DNA of 64,000 nucleotides, taken from positions 1-64,000 of the forward strand of contig NZ_AOFQ01000016.1 in assembly GCF_000495915.1 (NCBI RefSeq). Reading direction: 5' to 3'. Of this stretch, positions 55,796 to 64,000 are shown piece by piece. The translations under genes were made by a program, and so were the position numbers. The stretch comes from Stutzerimonas chloritidismutans AW-1 (GTDB taxonomy: Bacteria; Pseudomonadota; Gammaproteobacteria; Pseudomonadales; Pseudomonadaceae). Below the pieces are notes generated by a model, which did no database searches, was not told where the DNA came from, and saw nothing but the letters and a program-made list of their open reading frames with translations. Position 1 is the stretch's first letter. Each line of letters starts with the position of its first letter.

Positions 55796-56146
55796 ATGTC
55801 CTGGATCATCACCAAATACGCGCTGACCGCTGCCATGGTCGTGCTGGTATCGGAGGTGGCCAAGCGTAGCGACAAGCTCGGCGGCTTCATTGCCGCGCTG
55901 CCGCTCATCACCCTCCTCACGCTGATCTGGCTGTACCTGGAGAAGCAATCGCCGGAGAAGATCGCCAACCACGCCTGGCATACCTTCTGGTATGTCCTAC
56001 CGACCCTGCCGATGTTCCTGGCGTTTCCGCTGCTGCTCCCACGGCTGGGGTTCTGGCTGGCACTGCTGGCCAGCGCAGGCATCACGGTCGTCTGTTTCGG
56101 GCTGTTCGCGCTGCTCATGCGCCCCTTCGGCATAGAGCTGCTATGA
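55796..56146 (+). CDS. DUF3147-family membrane protein
   Basis: This 116-residue protein has four hydrophobic segments and the family-like LGGFIAALPLITLLTLIWLYLE block. DUF3147 proteins are small inner-membrane proteins of unknown function. The ATG follows CGGGAGA. Confidence 0.75.
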   Translation: MSWIITKYALTAAMVVLVSEVAKRSDKLGGFIAALPLITLLTLIWLYLEKQSPEKIANHAWHTFWYVLPTLPMFLAFPLLLPRLGFWLALLASAGITVVCFGLFALLMRPFGIELL

Positions 56147-56163
56147 CCGCCTGGCGTTAAGGC

Positions 56164-56187
56164 CGACGGCGCCACGTGGCGCCGTCG
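56164..56187. terminator. Perfect 24-bp palindrome between convergent genes
   Basis: Bases 56164-56187 form a perfect 24-nt self-complementary sequence centred on CACGTG, 18 bp after the DUF3147 stop and 12 bp before the chemoreceptor stop. It is the strongest palindrome seen in the window. Likely role: bidirectional terminator; a protein-binding role is possible. Confidence 0.6.
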
Positions 56188-56199
56188 CTGTACACGTGC

Positions 56200-58221
56200 T
56201 CAACTCGCCTTGAAGCGGCTGACGTTGTCCAGCAGGGTGCCAGCAAGGTCGCTGAGGCGGCTGGCAGTGTGGTGATTGCTGCCTACCGCCTCACCGTTCT
56301 CCTCGGCCATGCGCGCAATGGTGGTCACCTGCTGGGCGATCTCGGCGGACGCCGCGCTCTGCTCGCGCAAGGCATTGGAGATCTCCGCCACGGTGGACAG
56401 CACCTGATTGGCCGCCTCGCGAATGCCACCCATGGCCTCGCCGGCCCGCTGCGCGCGTGCGACGCCCTCGTTGACTCGCACCACACCCTGCTCCATGCCA
56501 TGTACCGCGCCCTCTGTGCCTTGCTGGATGGCCGCAACCATCTGCGCGATCTCCTTGGTGGAATTGGCGGTACGCTCGGCCAGCTTGCGCACCTCATCAG
56601 CCACCACGGCGAAGCCGCGCCCCTGGTCACCGGCCCGCGCCGCTTCAATCGCCGCATTCAGCGCCAGCAGATTGGTCTGTGCGGCGATGTCACCGATCAC
56701 CCCGACGATGGCCGAGATCTGCCCGGAGCGTTCGCCCAGCTCGGCCACAGTACGCGCCGAGTCGCCCACCGATACGGCGATCTGGCTGATTTCATCGACC
56801 ACCGCGGCGACGATCTCACCGCCCTGACGCGACAGTTCGCCAGAGCGATGCGCCAGTGCATCGGCCTCGCCCGCGTTGCGCGCGATGCTCTCGATGCCGA
56901 CGGTCATTTCTTCGACCGCCGCCGCCATGCTCGACGCGGCGTCGCTCTGGCACTGCGAGGCGACATGGATCTGCCCCGAGGCGGTAACCAGGCTGCGCGC
57001 CGAGTCAGCGACATGGTCGGAATTGTTCTTGATGCTGCCGATCAGCCCGCGCATGGCGTCGGCCATGTCGTTGAAGCTGCCGGCGACGAAGCGCAGCTCG
57101 TCGCGCGCAGCCAGATCGATATGGGTTGTCAGATCGCCAGCGGCGAGCCGCTCGCTGCCGGCGCGCAGGCTGCGGATGCTGGCCATCACCGACAGATAGG
57201 CACCCACCGAGAGATAGCCGATCACCGCCAGCACCACCAGCAGCACGGTCAGGTTGCCGAGCAGCACCTGTCGGGCGTCCTCGATACGCTGTTCGAGCAG
57301 GCCGTCCAGGCTTGGCAGCAGCACGTCGCGCATCTGCGCATAGCCGATGCTGATCGCCTCGGTGGTCATGTCGAAGAACTGCGCTGACGAGGTGCTGCTG
57401 AAGTCAGCACGCACCACCATGTCCTGCACCGCCGCATCGATCACCTGGCCACGTTCGCGCATGGTGGCGACGGCGCGGCTCAACGGCGGCTGGAGTTCCG
57501 GCCGCTCGGCAACCACCTTGTCGATACTGCGCTCCATGTCCTGGGTCGCCGACTTGATTTGCTCGGTCAGCACAATCAGCGCAGTGCGTTGCGGCTCGCT
57601 CATCTCGCCCCTGGCCAGTATCGCCGACGCACTACCGCGCAGGCGGCCCAGCCGCTCGATCAGAAACGGCATGCGGCTAACCGCGGTGGTCATCAGGTAA
57701 TAGGTCTGCGGCTCGGGATCGAAGGTCAGGCCGTAGGCGTCCGCCACCTGGGTCTGGAAGTCCAGTAGTTGGGCGATCAGCGCGGTGTGCGCGTCATAGC
57801 TTTGCGGCTGGGACCAGCTTCGCACGGCCCGCTTGATGCCATCCCAGTCTCGACCGATCGCCTGCCACTCGCGCGTGCCGCGCTTGTCCTCGGCCAATGC
57901 CTGACTCATCTCCACCAGGGCGGTATCGACACGGGTTTGCAGGGCGGAGCGCCGATCCGCCATGGCCGTGTTGCCGCCGAGCAGCATGGCGGACACGCCG
58001 CGATGCTGCTGGGTCAGCTCAATCAGGCTCGACAAGGGGCGCGCCAGCGCTGTGGCGACCAGCTCGCTCTCCGCTCGCTCGATGGTGCGGTTGAGCTGGC
58101 CGGCGAGGGTCAGCATCAGGCTGGCGAAGGCAAGGAAGACCAGCAGCCCCAGCACACCGAATTTGATCGGATAGCTGAGCCGGTTCATCAACAGTTCGGC
58201 GGGGGAAAACAGCAATTTCAT
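56200..58221 (-). CDS. Methyl-accepting chemotaxis protein, long sensor
   Basis: This 673-residue chemoreceptor has a first membrane segment at about 20-42, a long helical periplasmic domain (about 43-325) with a [12 protein letters not shown] block similar to nitrate/nitrite-sensing (NIT-like) modules, a second segment (about 326-350), a HAMP domain and a signalling domain with the hairpin tip ([37 protein letters not shown]). There is no C-terminal CheR-binding pentapeptide. Ligand unknown. The ATG at 58221 follows AGGAC. Confidence 0.88.
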   Translation of the reverse strand: MKLLFSPAELLMNRLSYPIKFGVLGLLVFLAFASLMLTLAGQLNRTIERAESELVATALARPLSSLIELTQQHRGVSAMLLGGNTAMADRRSALQTRVDTALVEMSQALAEDKRGTREWQAIGRDWDGIKRAVRSWSQPQSYDAHTALIAQLLDFQTQVADAYGLTFDPEPQTYYLMTTAVSRMPFLIERLGRLRGSASAILARGEMSEPQRTALIVLTEQIKSATQDMERSIDKVVAERPELQPPLSRAVATMRERGQVIDAAVQDMVVRADFSSTSSAQFFDMTTEAISIGYAQMRDVLLPSLDGLLEQRIEDARQVLLGNLTVLLVVLAVIGYLSVGAYLSVMASIRSLRAGSERLAAGDLTTHIDLAARDELRFVAGSFNDMADAMRGLIGSIKNNSDHVADSARSLVTASGQIHVASQCQSDAASSMAAAVEEMTVGIESIARNAGEADALAHRSGELSRQGGEIVAAVVDEISQIAVSVGDSARTVAELGERSGQISAIVGVIGDIAAQTNLLALNAAIEAARAGDQGRGFAVVADEVRKLAERTANSTKEIAQMVAAIQQGTEGAVHGMEQGVVRVNEGVARAQRAGEAMGGIREAANQVLSTVAEISNALREQSAASAEIAQQVTTIARMAEENGEAVGSNHHTASRLSDLAGTLLDNVSRFKAS

Positions 58222-58597
58222 GGGACATGTCCTGACGTGACGTGGCACTGCACGGCGCCGCTCGACGTCGTGGCACTCCGGACGCGGCGCCTGGCTAAAG
58301 CCAGACTGAGAGTGGCAACCGAGCGCGCGGGAGTTGCCGCGCAAAATACGGAGCCGACCGAGCGGTCACCGTGACCACGATCAAGAACGGGAGCCAGGAA
58401 AACGGCGCCAGTCGACCATCCATCCGGATGGGCCTTTTGGCTGCGGCAGGCGCCGTGAATTTCCGTTCGGGACGGGCGAACTCCCGCGGGCTGAAGCACT
58501 CCCAAACACCCAGTGCATCTCCTTCTTTGGCAGTAGGGCTTTACCTGCGCGAACCAGCGTGAATAATGCCGCCCCTTTTCAACGCAACGAGGTAACC
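58222..58597. other. 376-bp spacer between chemoreceptor and MFS genes
   Basis: This divergent spacer has several small dyads, for example TGGCTAAAGCCA near 58290 and CCATCCGGATGG near 58420. A possible -35/-10 pair (TTTACC, 17 bp, ATAATG) lies about 40 bp before the MFS start. No FliA box was found for the chemoreceptor. No gene is visible. Confidence 0.4.
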
Positions 58598-59824
58598 ATG
58601 ACGGCGCCAGCCACCACAGCGACTCCGCCCCTTTCCGCCCGCGCCGTGCTGCTGCTCGAACTGGCGCTGGCCATGGGTGGCTTCGCCATCGGCACCGGTG
58701 AGTTCGCCATCATGGGCCTGATGCCGAACGTGGCCGAGGGGCTGGGCATCAGCGAACCCCAGGTCGGCAACGTGATCAGCACCTACGCCCTGGGCGTGGT
58801 GGTGGGCGCACCGTTACTGGCGATCCTCGGCTCACGGCTGTTCCGTCGGCACCTGCTGCTGTTGCTGATGGGTTTCTTCGCCTTGGGCAACTTCGCCAGC
58901 GCCCTGGCGCCGGATTACTCGACGCTGATGATCTTTCGCTTCGTCACCGGCCTGCCCCACGGCGCCTATTTCGGCGTGGCGATGCTGGTGGCTGCTTCCA
59001 TGGTGCCGCCGGACAAACGCGCCCAGGCCGTCGCCCGCGTGCTGATGGGGCTGACCGTGGCGATCCTGATCGGCAACCCGCTGGCCACCTGGCTCGGACA
59101 ATGGGCGAGCTGGCGCTATGCGTTCGCCCTGGTTGGTGCCATCGCCCTGCTGACGGTGCTGCTGGTGGCGCTGTTCCTGCCGCCGAACCGCAACGAACCG
59201 CGCAACAGCCCGCTGCACGAAATCCGTGCGTTCAACCGGCCACAGGTCTGGCTGGCGCTGGCGATCAGCTCGATCGGCTTCGCCGGCATGTTCTGTGTGT
59301 TCAGCTACATGGCGCCGACGTTGCTGAACGTCACCGGCGTTAGCGCCGGCTGGATTCCGTTTGCCCTCGCCGCGTTCGGCCTTGGCGGCATTGTCGGCAA
59401 TCTGGTCGGCGGCTGGCTGTTCGATCGGCTGCGCTTCAAGGCGGTCGCCTGGCTGCTACTGTGGAGCGCGCTGGTGCTGCTGGTATTCCCGCTGGCAGCG
59501 CACTCGGTGTGGACGATCTTTCCGGCGGTATTCGCGGTGGGCACGATGGTGTCGCTGTCGCCCGCGCTGCAGACCCACCTGATGGATGTCGCCGCCGATG
59601 CGCAGACCCTCGCCGCGGCGTCCAATCATGCCGCCTTCAACATCGCCAATGCCCTTGGTCCGTGGCTGGGCGGGCTGGCGATCACCGCCGGTTTCGGCTG
59701 GACATCCACCGGCTATATCGGCGCCGCCACCGCCGTTGGCGGTCTGCTGGTGTTCGCCTGGGCCTGGAAGATCGAGCGCGCGGTACAGGACGCCGATGCC
59801 GGGCAGGCGACCTGCTGCTCCTGA
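58598..59824 (+). CDS. MFS exporter (AraJ/DHA1-type)
   Basis: This 408-residue 12-segment transporter of the drug:H+ antiporter-1 type has FAIGTGEFAIMGLMPNVA near the N-terminus and the family motif RFVTGLPHGAYFG, as in AraJ/YdhP-like exporters. It ends in CCS. The ATG follows GAGGTAA. Substrate unknown. Confidence 0.87.
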   Translation: MTAPATTATPPLSARAVLLLELALAMGGFAIGTGEFAIMGLMPNVAEGLGISEPQVGNVISTYALGVVVGAPLLAILGSRLFRRHLLLLLMGFFALGNFASALAPDYSTLMIFRFVTGLPHGAYFGVAMLVAASMVPPDKRAQAVARVLMGLTVAILIGNPLATWLGQWASWRYAFALVGAIALLTVLLVALFLPPNRNEPRNSPLHEIRAFNRPQVWLALAISSIGFAGMFCVFSYMAPTLLNVTGVSAGWIPFALAAFGLGGIVGNLVGGWLFDRLRFKAVAWLLLWSALVLLVFPLAAHSVWTIFPAVFAVGTMVSLSPALQTHLMDVAADAQTLAAASNHAAFNIANALGPWLGGLAITAGFGWTSTGYIGAATAVGGLLVFAWAWKIERAVQDADAGQATCCS

Positions 59825-59955
59825 GGCCGAAGCCGGCCGTCCGCTCGTGACGACAATGGCGCGCAACATGCAGTAATCAGTGAAGCGATGGCCCGCCTTG
59901 CAGATCATTCGGCAAGCGGGTCCTATCTACGATTCCTGATTTCGAGACCCTGACC

Positions 59956-60906
59956 TTGCAGCATTTCTTCCTGTTCCGCAGCAAAGCCCGGCGGCTCTGC
60001 CTGCTGCTGATTACCCTGTTCACCGTTGGCCTGCCGGTCGGCTGTTCGGTGCTCGAACAGAAAGAGCGTGAGCTGGTGTTCCGTATCGAACCGGGCACCG
60101 CGTCCTGGTTCAGCGGCCTACCGCGTGGCGTCGAGGAGCTGCAGCTGACCGATTCCGCGTTCGGTGACGAACAGAACATTCATGCCTGGTGGTGGCCGGC
60201 CGCCGACGCCGATGCGCCCGCCCTGCTCTACCTGCACGGCGTGCGCTGGAACCTCACCGGCCACCTTTTTCGTCTGGAACAGCTGCGCGCGCTGGGCTTC
60301 TCGGTGCTGGCCATCGACTACCGCGGCTTCGGCCAGAGCCTTGGCGATCTGCCGTCGGAACGCAGCGTCTATGCCGACGCGCGCATCGGCTGGGAGCGCC
60401 TGAAGACGCTGCAGCCGGACGCCGGCAAGCGCTTCATCTACGGGCATTCCCTCGGCGGCGCGGTGGCTGTCGACCTGGCCGCCGAACTCGGGCAGCAGGC
60501 CGAGCGCGACAACGTACCGGCCGAGGCGCGCGCGCTGATCATCGAGTCGACCTTCACCTCGCTGGCGGACGTGGCGACAGCCGTGTCCGACACCACGCTG
60601 CCGGTGCGCTGGCTGCTGTCGCAGAAGTTCGATTCGCTAGAGAAGATCGACCAGATCGGCATGCCGCTGCTGGTGGTGCACGGCACTGATGACCGCTATG
60701 TGCCGCCGCGTTTCAGCGAGCAGCTGTATCAGGCTGCGCGCCAACCCAAGCAATTGCTGCTGGTCGAAGGCGCCACCCACAACAACAGCCTGCGCGTGGC
60801 GCTCGGCGCCTATGGCCGAGCGCTGCAGGCGCTGCTGGAATCCGGCGAGCAGCAGCGACTGGGTGCCACGCAGCCGCCGCAGGCAAAAGCAGCGGAGCGC
60901 GGCTAG
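59956..60906 (+). CDS. Membrane-anchored alpha/beta hydrolase
   Basis: This hydrolase of about 316 residues has an N-terminal hydrophobic segment (about 13-28) ending in a possible lipobox cysteine C30 (PVGC; the -3 position is imperfect). Nucleophile S165 lies in GHSLGG, with Asp in HGTDDRYVP and a later His (GATHNN). It resembles the ABHD12/13-like 'bem46' hydrolases. It starts at TTG (59956). Confidence 0.8.
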   Translation: MQHFFLFRSKARRLCLLLITLFTVGLPVGCSVLEQKERELVFRIEPGTASWFSGLPRGVEELQLTDSAFGDEQNIHAWWWPAADADAPALLYLHGVRWNLTGHLFRLEQLRALGFSVLAIDYRGFGQSLGDLPSERSVYADARIGWERLKTLQPDAGKRFIYGHSLGGAVAVDLAAELGQQAERDNVPAEARALIIESTFTSLADVATAVSDTTLPVRWLLSQKFDSLEKIDQIGMPLLVVHGTDDRYVPPRFSEQLYQAARQPKQLLLVEGATHNNSLRVALGAYGRALQALLESGEQQRLGATQPPQAKAAERG

Positions 60907-60912
60907 CCAGCC

Positions 60913-61926
60913 TTAGCGCTTGGCCTCCAACCCTTCGAGCAAGGCACGGTGAAACGCTTCCGGCGCCTCGACCTGGGGCGAATGCCCCAGATCGGGGAAG
61001 GCCACCAGCTTGGCGTCGGGAATCATCGCGGCGGCCTGGCGACCCAGCTCGGGATAGTTGCCCAGGCGCTTGGCGACATCCTGCGGCGCACGGTTGGCGC
61101 CCGGCGCGGTGCGATCCAGCCCGCCGATCAGCAGCAAGGTCGGCGTCCTGATCCGCGAAAACTCATGGATCACCGGCTGGGTGAAAACCATCTCCGAAGT
61201 CTGCGCCTGGTTCCAGGCGACCTGGTCCTTGCCGTCCCCGGCATACATTCCGGCGAGCATGCCGACCCAACGGTCGTACTCCGGCTTCCAGCTGCCGTTG
61301 TAGTAGAACTTCTGCTGGTAGGCCTTGATGCTGTCGAAATCGGTTTTGAGTTCCGACTGATAGAGCTGATCGATCGAGGCGTAGGGCACACCCTCGGCCT
61401 GCCAGTCTTCCAGACCGATGGGGTTGACCAGTACCAGCTGCTCGACTCGCTGTGGGTAGTTCAGCGCCAGTCGCGCCGCCAGCATGCCACCCATGGAATG
61501 GCCGATCACGGTGACCTGTTCGATGCTCTCCTGCTCCAGCAGCGCCTGGGTGTTGTGCGCCAGCTGGGCGAAGCTGAACTGGTAACCCTCGGGCTTGCTC
61601 GATCTGCAGAAACCGACCTGATCGGGAGCGATGACCCGGTAACCGGCCTGGCTGAGCACCTCGATGGTGCGCTCCCAGGTCGCCCCGCAGAAGTTCTTGC
61701 CATGCAGCAACAGCGCCGTGCGGCCGTTCGCCTTGCCCTGCGGCTCGACGTCCATGAAGGCCATTTCCAGCGCCTTGCCCTGGGACTCGAAACGGTAGTG
61801 CTTGAGCGGGTGCGGATAGCTGAAGCCTTCCAGCTGCGGGCCGTAGGCGGTTCGGCTTTCGGCCAGCAGCGGCAGGCTCAGGGTTAGACCGGCGGCAAGC
61901 GCCAGGGCGGACACGGCTGTTTTCAC
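60913..61926 (-). CDS. Secreted alpha/beta hydrolase
   Basis: This hydrolase of about 337 residues has a signal peptide (VKTAVSALALAAGLTLSLPLLA), the GKNFCG oxyanion region, nucleophile Ser in IGHSMGG, Asp in GGLDRTAPG and His in DLGHSPQ, in line with haloperoxidase/esterase-like hydrolases. The start is GTG at 61926 with AGGAG 6 nt upstream; upstream ATGs would put extra residues before the signal. It converges on the previous hydrolase with 6 bp between. Confidence 0.83.
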   Translation of the reverse strand: MKTAVSALALAAGLTLSLPLLAESRTAYGPQLEGFSYPHPLKHYRFESQGKALEMAFMDVEPQGKANGRTALLLHGKNFCGATWERTIEVLSQAGYRVIAPDQVGFCRSSKPEGYQFSFAQLAHNTQALLEQESIEQVTVIGHSMGGMLAARLALNYPQRVEQLVLVNPIGLEDWQAEGVPYASIDQLYQSELKTDFDSIKAYQQKFYYNGSWKPEYDRWVGMLAGMYAGDGKDQVAWNQAQTSEMVFTQPVIHEFSRIRTPTLLLIGGLDRTAPGANRAPQDVAKRLGNYPELGRQAAAMIPDAKLVAFPDLGHSPQVEAPEAFHRALLEGLEAKR

Positions 61927-62047
61927 GCGCGACTCCTGTTCGGTACGAATCGGGAAACTCCGTACATAGGAATGCATTCGTGCAGCCGGGTTCGCGGTCG
62001 GATTGCCACAATGCATGTCCCGACCGCATCAGCCCATCTCTCTTCGC

Positions 62048-63667
62048 TTACAGACGGAAGCGCCCGACCAGCTGGTTGAGCTGCGTCGCCAGGCGCGCCA
62101 GCTCGTCGCTGGCCACCGAGGTCTGCTGCGCACCGGTGGCGCTCTGCTCTGAGATGTCGCGGATGGCCACCAGGTTGCGATCCACCTCCCGCGCGACCTG
62201 TGCCTGCTCCTCGGCGGCGCTGGCGATCACCAGGTTCATCTCGTTGATCTGCCCGACGCGCTCGGCGATCAGCCCCAGCGCCTGATCCGCTTCGCCGGCC
62301 ATGGTCTGGCTGCGCGTAGCGAATTCACTGCTCTGCTGCATGTCGCGCACCGATTGCTCGGTAGCGCTCTGGATCGCGCCGATCATGCGTTCAATCTCCT
62401 GGGTCGAGCTCTGCGTGCGCTGCGCGAGGTTACGCACCTCGTCGGCGACCACCGCGAATCCACGTCCAGCTTCGCCGGCCCGCGCGGCCTCGATGGCGGC
62501 GTTGAGCGCGAGCAGATTGGTCTGGTCGGCGATCGCGCGAATCACATCCACCACCTGCCCGATGCTCGCAGCCTCTTGGGCCAGGTGGGTCACGGTGGCC
62601 GCGGTCTGCTGCAGCTTGTCACTCAGCTGGTCGATGGTCTGCCGCGTGGCAGTTACCTGGCGGCGTCCGTCGTCGGCGACCGTCTCGGCATCGCGCGAAG
62701 CATCGGAGGTGCGGTTGGCGTTGCCGGCCACTTCGTCCACCGCGGCGGACATCTCGGTGACCGCGGTGGCGGCCATCTGCACTTCCTCGTTCTGCTGATG
62801 GATGCCCTGGGCGGTGTGCTGGGTGACCGCGTGCAGCTCCTCGGCAGCCGACGCCAGCTGGGTCGCCGAGCCCTGGATGTCCTGCAGCGTATCGCGCAGG
62901 GTGCGCTGCATCTGACGGATCGACTGCTGCACCTCGGTAATTTCATCCTTGCCGCGACACTCGATGGTGCGACTCAAATCACCCGCTGCCACCGATGCCG
63001 CGGCCTGCTTCAACTCCTCCAGCGGCCGGCTGATGCTGCGCAACATCACCGTGGCGAACAGACCGCCGCCAACCAGCAGCGCCAGCAACAGGCCGATGTT
63101 CAACAGGCGATTACGCTGATAGAGCGCCTGCGCCTGTTCGTACTCGGCCTTGGCCTCGCCCAGTTGCAGCTCGATCAGCTGGGTAAAGCCTTCGGATATG
63201 GGATCGATCAGCGGATACAGATCGTTGATGACGAACGCCGCCAGCCGCTTTTCGCTGTGCCGGTCCAGCGTACGCTCGAGCGCATCGAGTGGTTCGTCCG
63301 CGGCCTTCATCAGGGTTTCGATGCGCGTCGCGATCAGTCGCTCGGCGTCAACCAGTCGGGTGTTCAGGTACGCACTCCAGAGACGGTTGATCTCGGCGCG
63401 GGCGTTGCGCACCTCGTCACGCGCCTGGCCATAGCTGAGCATGCCGCTGCGAGTCTTGTGGGTGGTATCGACGATCTTCACCGCGTACAGGTCGGCGATC
63501 AGCTTGAGGTCACGCAGCGGCACGACGCGATCCAGGTACACGGTGTTGAGCCCGGCGACGCTGCGCTGCTGGGCATTGAGCCCGGTCAGCCCGATCACCA
63601 GGCAGGCCGCAAGCATGGCCCCGACCAGAATCAGCAGGCGGGCACGGATTGTCAGTTGCTGCATCAT
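62048..63667 (-). CDS. Methyl-accepting chemotaxis protein, four-helix-bundle sensor
   Basis: This chemoreceptor of about 539 residues has a first membrane segment at 8-28, a four-helix-bundle (4HB_MCP-like) periplasmic domain (about 30-185), a second segment near 190-210, HAMP and a signalling domain ([38 protein letters not shown]). There is no CheR-binding pentapeptide. It starts at the first of two adjacent ATGs. A sigma-28 type promoter lies about 210 bp upstream. Confidence 0.9.
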   Translation of the reverse strand: MMQQLTIRARLLILVGAMLAACLVIGLTGLNAQQRSVAGLNTVYLDRVVPLRDLKLIADLYAVKIVDTTHKTRSGMLSYGQARDEVRNARAEINRLWSAYLNTRLVDAERLIATRIETLMKAADEPLDALERTLDRHSEKRLAAFVINDLYPLIDPISEGFTQLIELQLGEAKAEYEQAQALYQRNRLLNIGLLLALLVGGGLFATVMLRSISRPLEELKQAAASVAAGDLSRTIECRGKDEITEVQQSIRQMQRTLRDTLQDIQGSATQLASAAEELHAVTQHTAQGIHQQNEEVQMAATAVTEMSAAVDEVAGNANRTSDASRDAETVADDGRRQVTATRQTIDQLSDKLQQTAATVTHLAQEAASIGQVVDVIRAIADQTNLLALNAAIEAARAGEAGRGFAVVADEVRNLAQRTQSSTQEIERMIGAIQSATEQSVRDMQQSSEFATRSQTMAGEADQALGLIAERVGQINEMNLVIASAAEEQAQVAREVDRNLVAIRDISEQSATGAQQTSVASDELARLATQLNQLVGRFRL

Positions 63668-64000
63668 TCGTTCTTTTCCATATGGCGTGCCGTTCGTGAG
63701 GAGCGGCAAATTGGCAAAAGTGAGGCATAACGGTCGAACCGGCGCGTCGGGCGAGGGACGTGCCGCGTGGTCCTGTTGCAGGACGCGAATCGCGGAAGAG
63801 GAAGCGGGAGCGTGATCTTGTTGTTGGGTCTACAGACGCCTGCCGAGCACAGGCGAAATGCCAGCACGCGAGATCATATCGGCCAAGCGTGGTCGCCCTT
63901 TAATGAAAAATCATCGCAAGCTGCATGCCAGAGCGGCCGGGCAGCACATTGCGCAGCAAGGTCGGTTCACCGACGCGGCAGTAGCCTCGCCTGCACTGCC
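63668..64000. other. 333-bp upstream region of the chemoreceptor, to window end
   Basis: The region holds the FliA-type promoter (63876-63902, minus strand) and a leader of about 200 nt. A frame starting at ATG 63904 (plus strand) stays open to the window edge but has no ribosome site. No other gene is visible. Confidence 0.45.
63876..63902 (-). promoter_or_regulatory. Sigma-28 (FliA) promoter of the chemoreceptor
   Basis: Read on the minus strand, TAAAGGGC (63902-63895), an 11-nt spacer and GCCGATAT (63883-63876) match the FliA consensus TAAAGTTT-N11-GCCGATAA closely, with exact spacing. It precedes the chemoreceptor at 63667, a class of gene usually controlled by FliA. Confidence 0.75.

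Noticed and set aside
63904..64000. Open frame from ATG to the window end
   Set aside because: There is no ribosome site, too little sequence, and its start overlaps the FliA-type promoter of the opposite strand.

Overview
The window is GC-rich, densely coded DNA from a gammaproteobacterium. It looks like a Pseudomonas/Stutzerimonas (P. stutzeri group) chromosome: it carries an AcoR/sigma-54 circuit, REP-like elements, an OprB porin, LysR/AraC/Lrp regulators, polar-flagellate style chemoreceptors with a FliA-type promoter, and short 4-nt gene overlaps. The organism assignment is inferred from gene content. No rRNA, tRNA or CRISPR array was recognised.

Layout. 1-406: 3' end of an unrecognised gene after a poly-C tract. 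421-9807: an acetoin/2,3-butanediol-type catabolic unit. A divergent AcoR-like activator faces a palindrome cluster and a good -24/-12 promoter, followed by a Tat-exported small subunit, a GMC oxidoreductase, E1 alpha, a zinc butanediol-type dehydrogenase, E1 beta, a free-standing lipoyl protein, a separate E2 catalytic subunit and a lipoate-ligase-like protein. 9861-13759: a truncated gene start, a quinohemoprotein alcohol dehydrogenase of different base composition, and an OprB porin. 13815-19332: an NTP/NDP-type exchanger-like transporter, an SDR with an export-like N-terminus, and two LysR regulators with their divergent neighbours (SDR; VOC protein plus glutathione transferase).

19653-22193 is the main accessory gene: a lower-GC Schlafen/AlbA_2-STAND NTPase fusion of 846 residues, a good candidate for a single-gene antiphage system. 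22492-30984: a VOC protein, gamma-glutamyltransferase, an SDR, an ABC1/UbiB-type kinase and a KaiC-like ATPase overlapping a hybrid histidine kinase. 31165-33104: a methyltransferase and a divergent Lrp/LysE pair.

33407-38253 is a compact cluster (Fe(II) dioxygenase, alpha/beta hydrolase, NMT1/SsuA-type ABC importer, guanine/cytosine-type deaminase) that suggests uptake and dismantling of an N-heterocycle. It is followed by an SDR, a carboxymuconolactone-decarboxylase-family protein, an AraC regulator and a nucleoside-type ABC importer (ATPase and two permeases) without a binding protein. 44418-45162 is non-coding and repeat-rich.

45163-64000 carries housekeeping and envelope genes: SIMPL, DUF1992-like, a DAACS symporter, DUF3079, topoisomerase III, a GreA/B-like factor with a coupled hydrolase, an SLC13 permease, a metal-uptake-like His-rich/HupE/anchor group, two chemoreceptors, an MFS exporter and two alpha/beta hydrolases. 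Many convergent gene pairs are separated by strong GC hairpins, one of them a perfect 24-nt palindrome.
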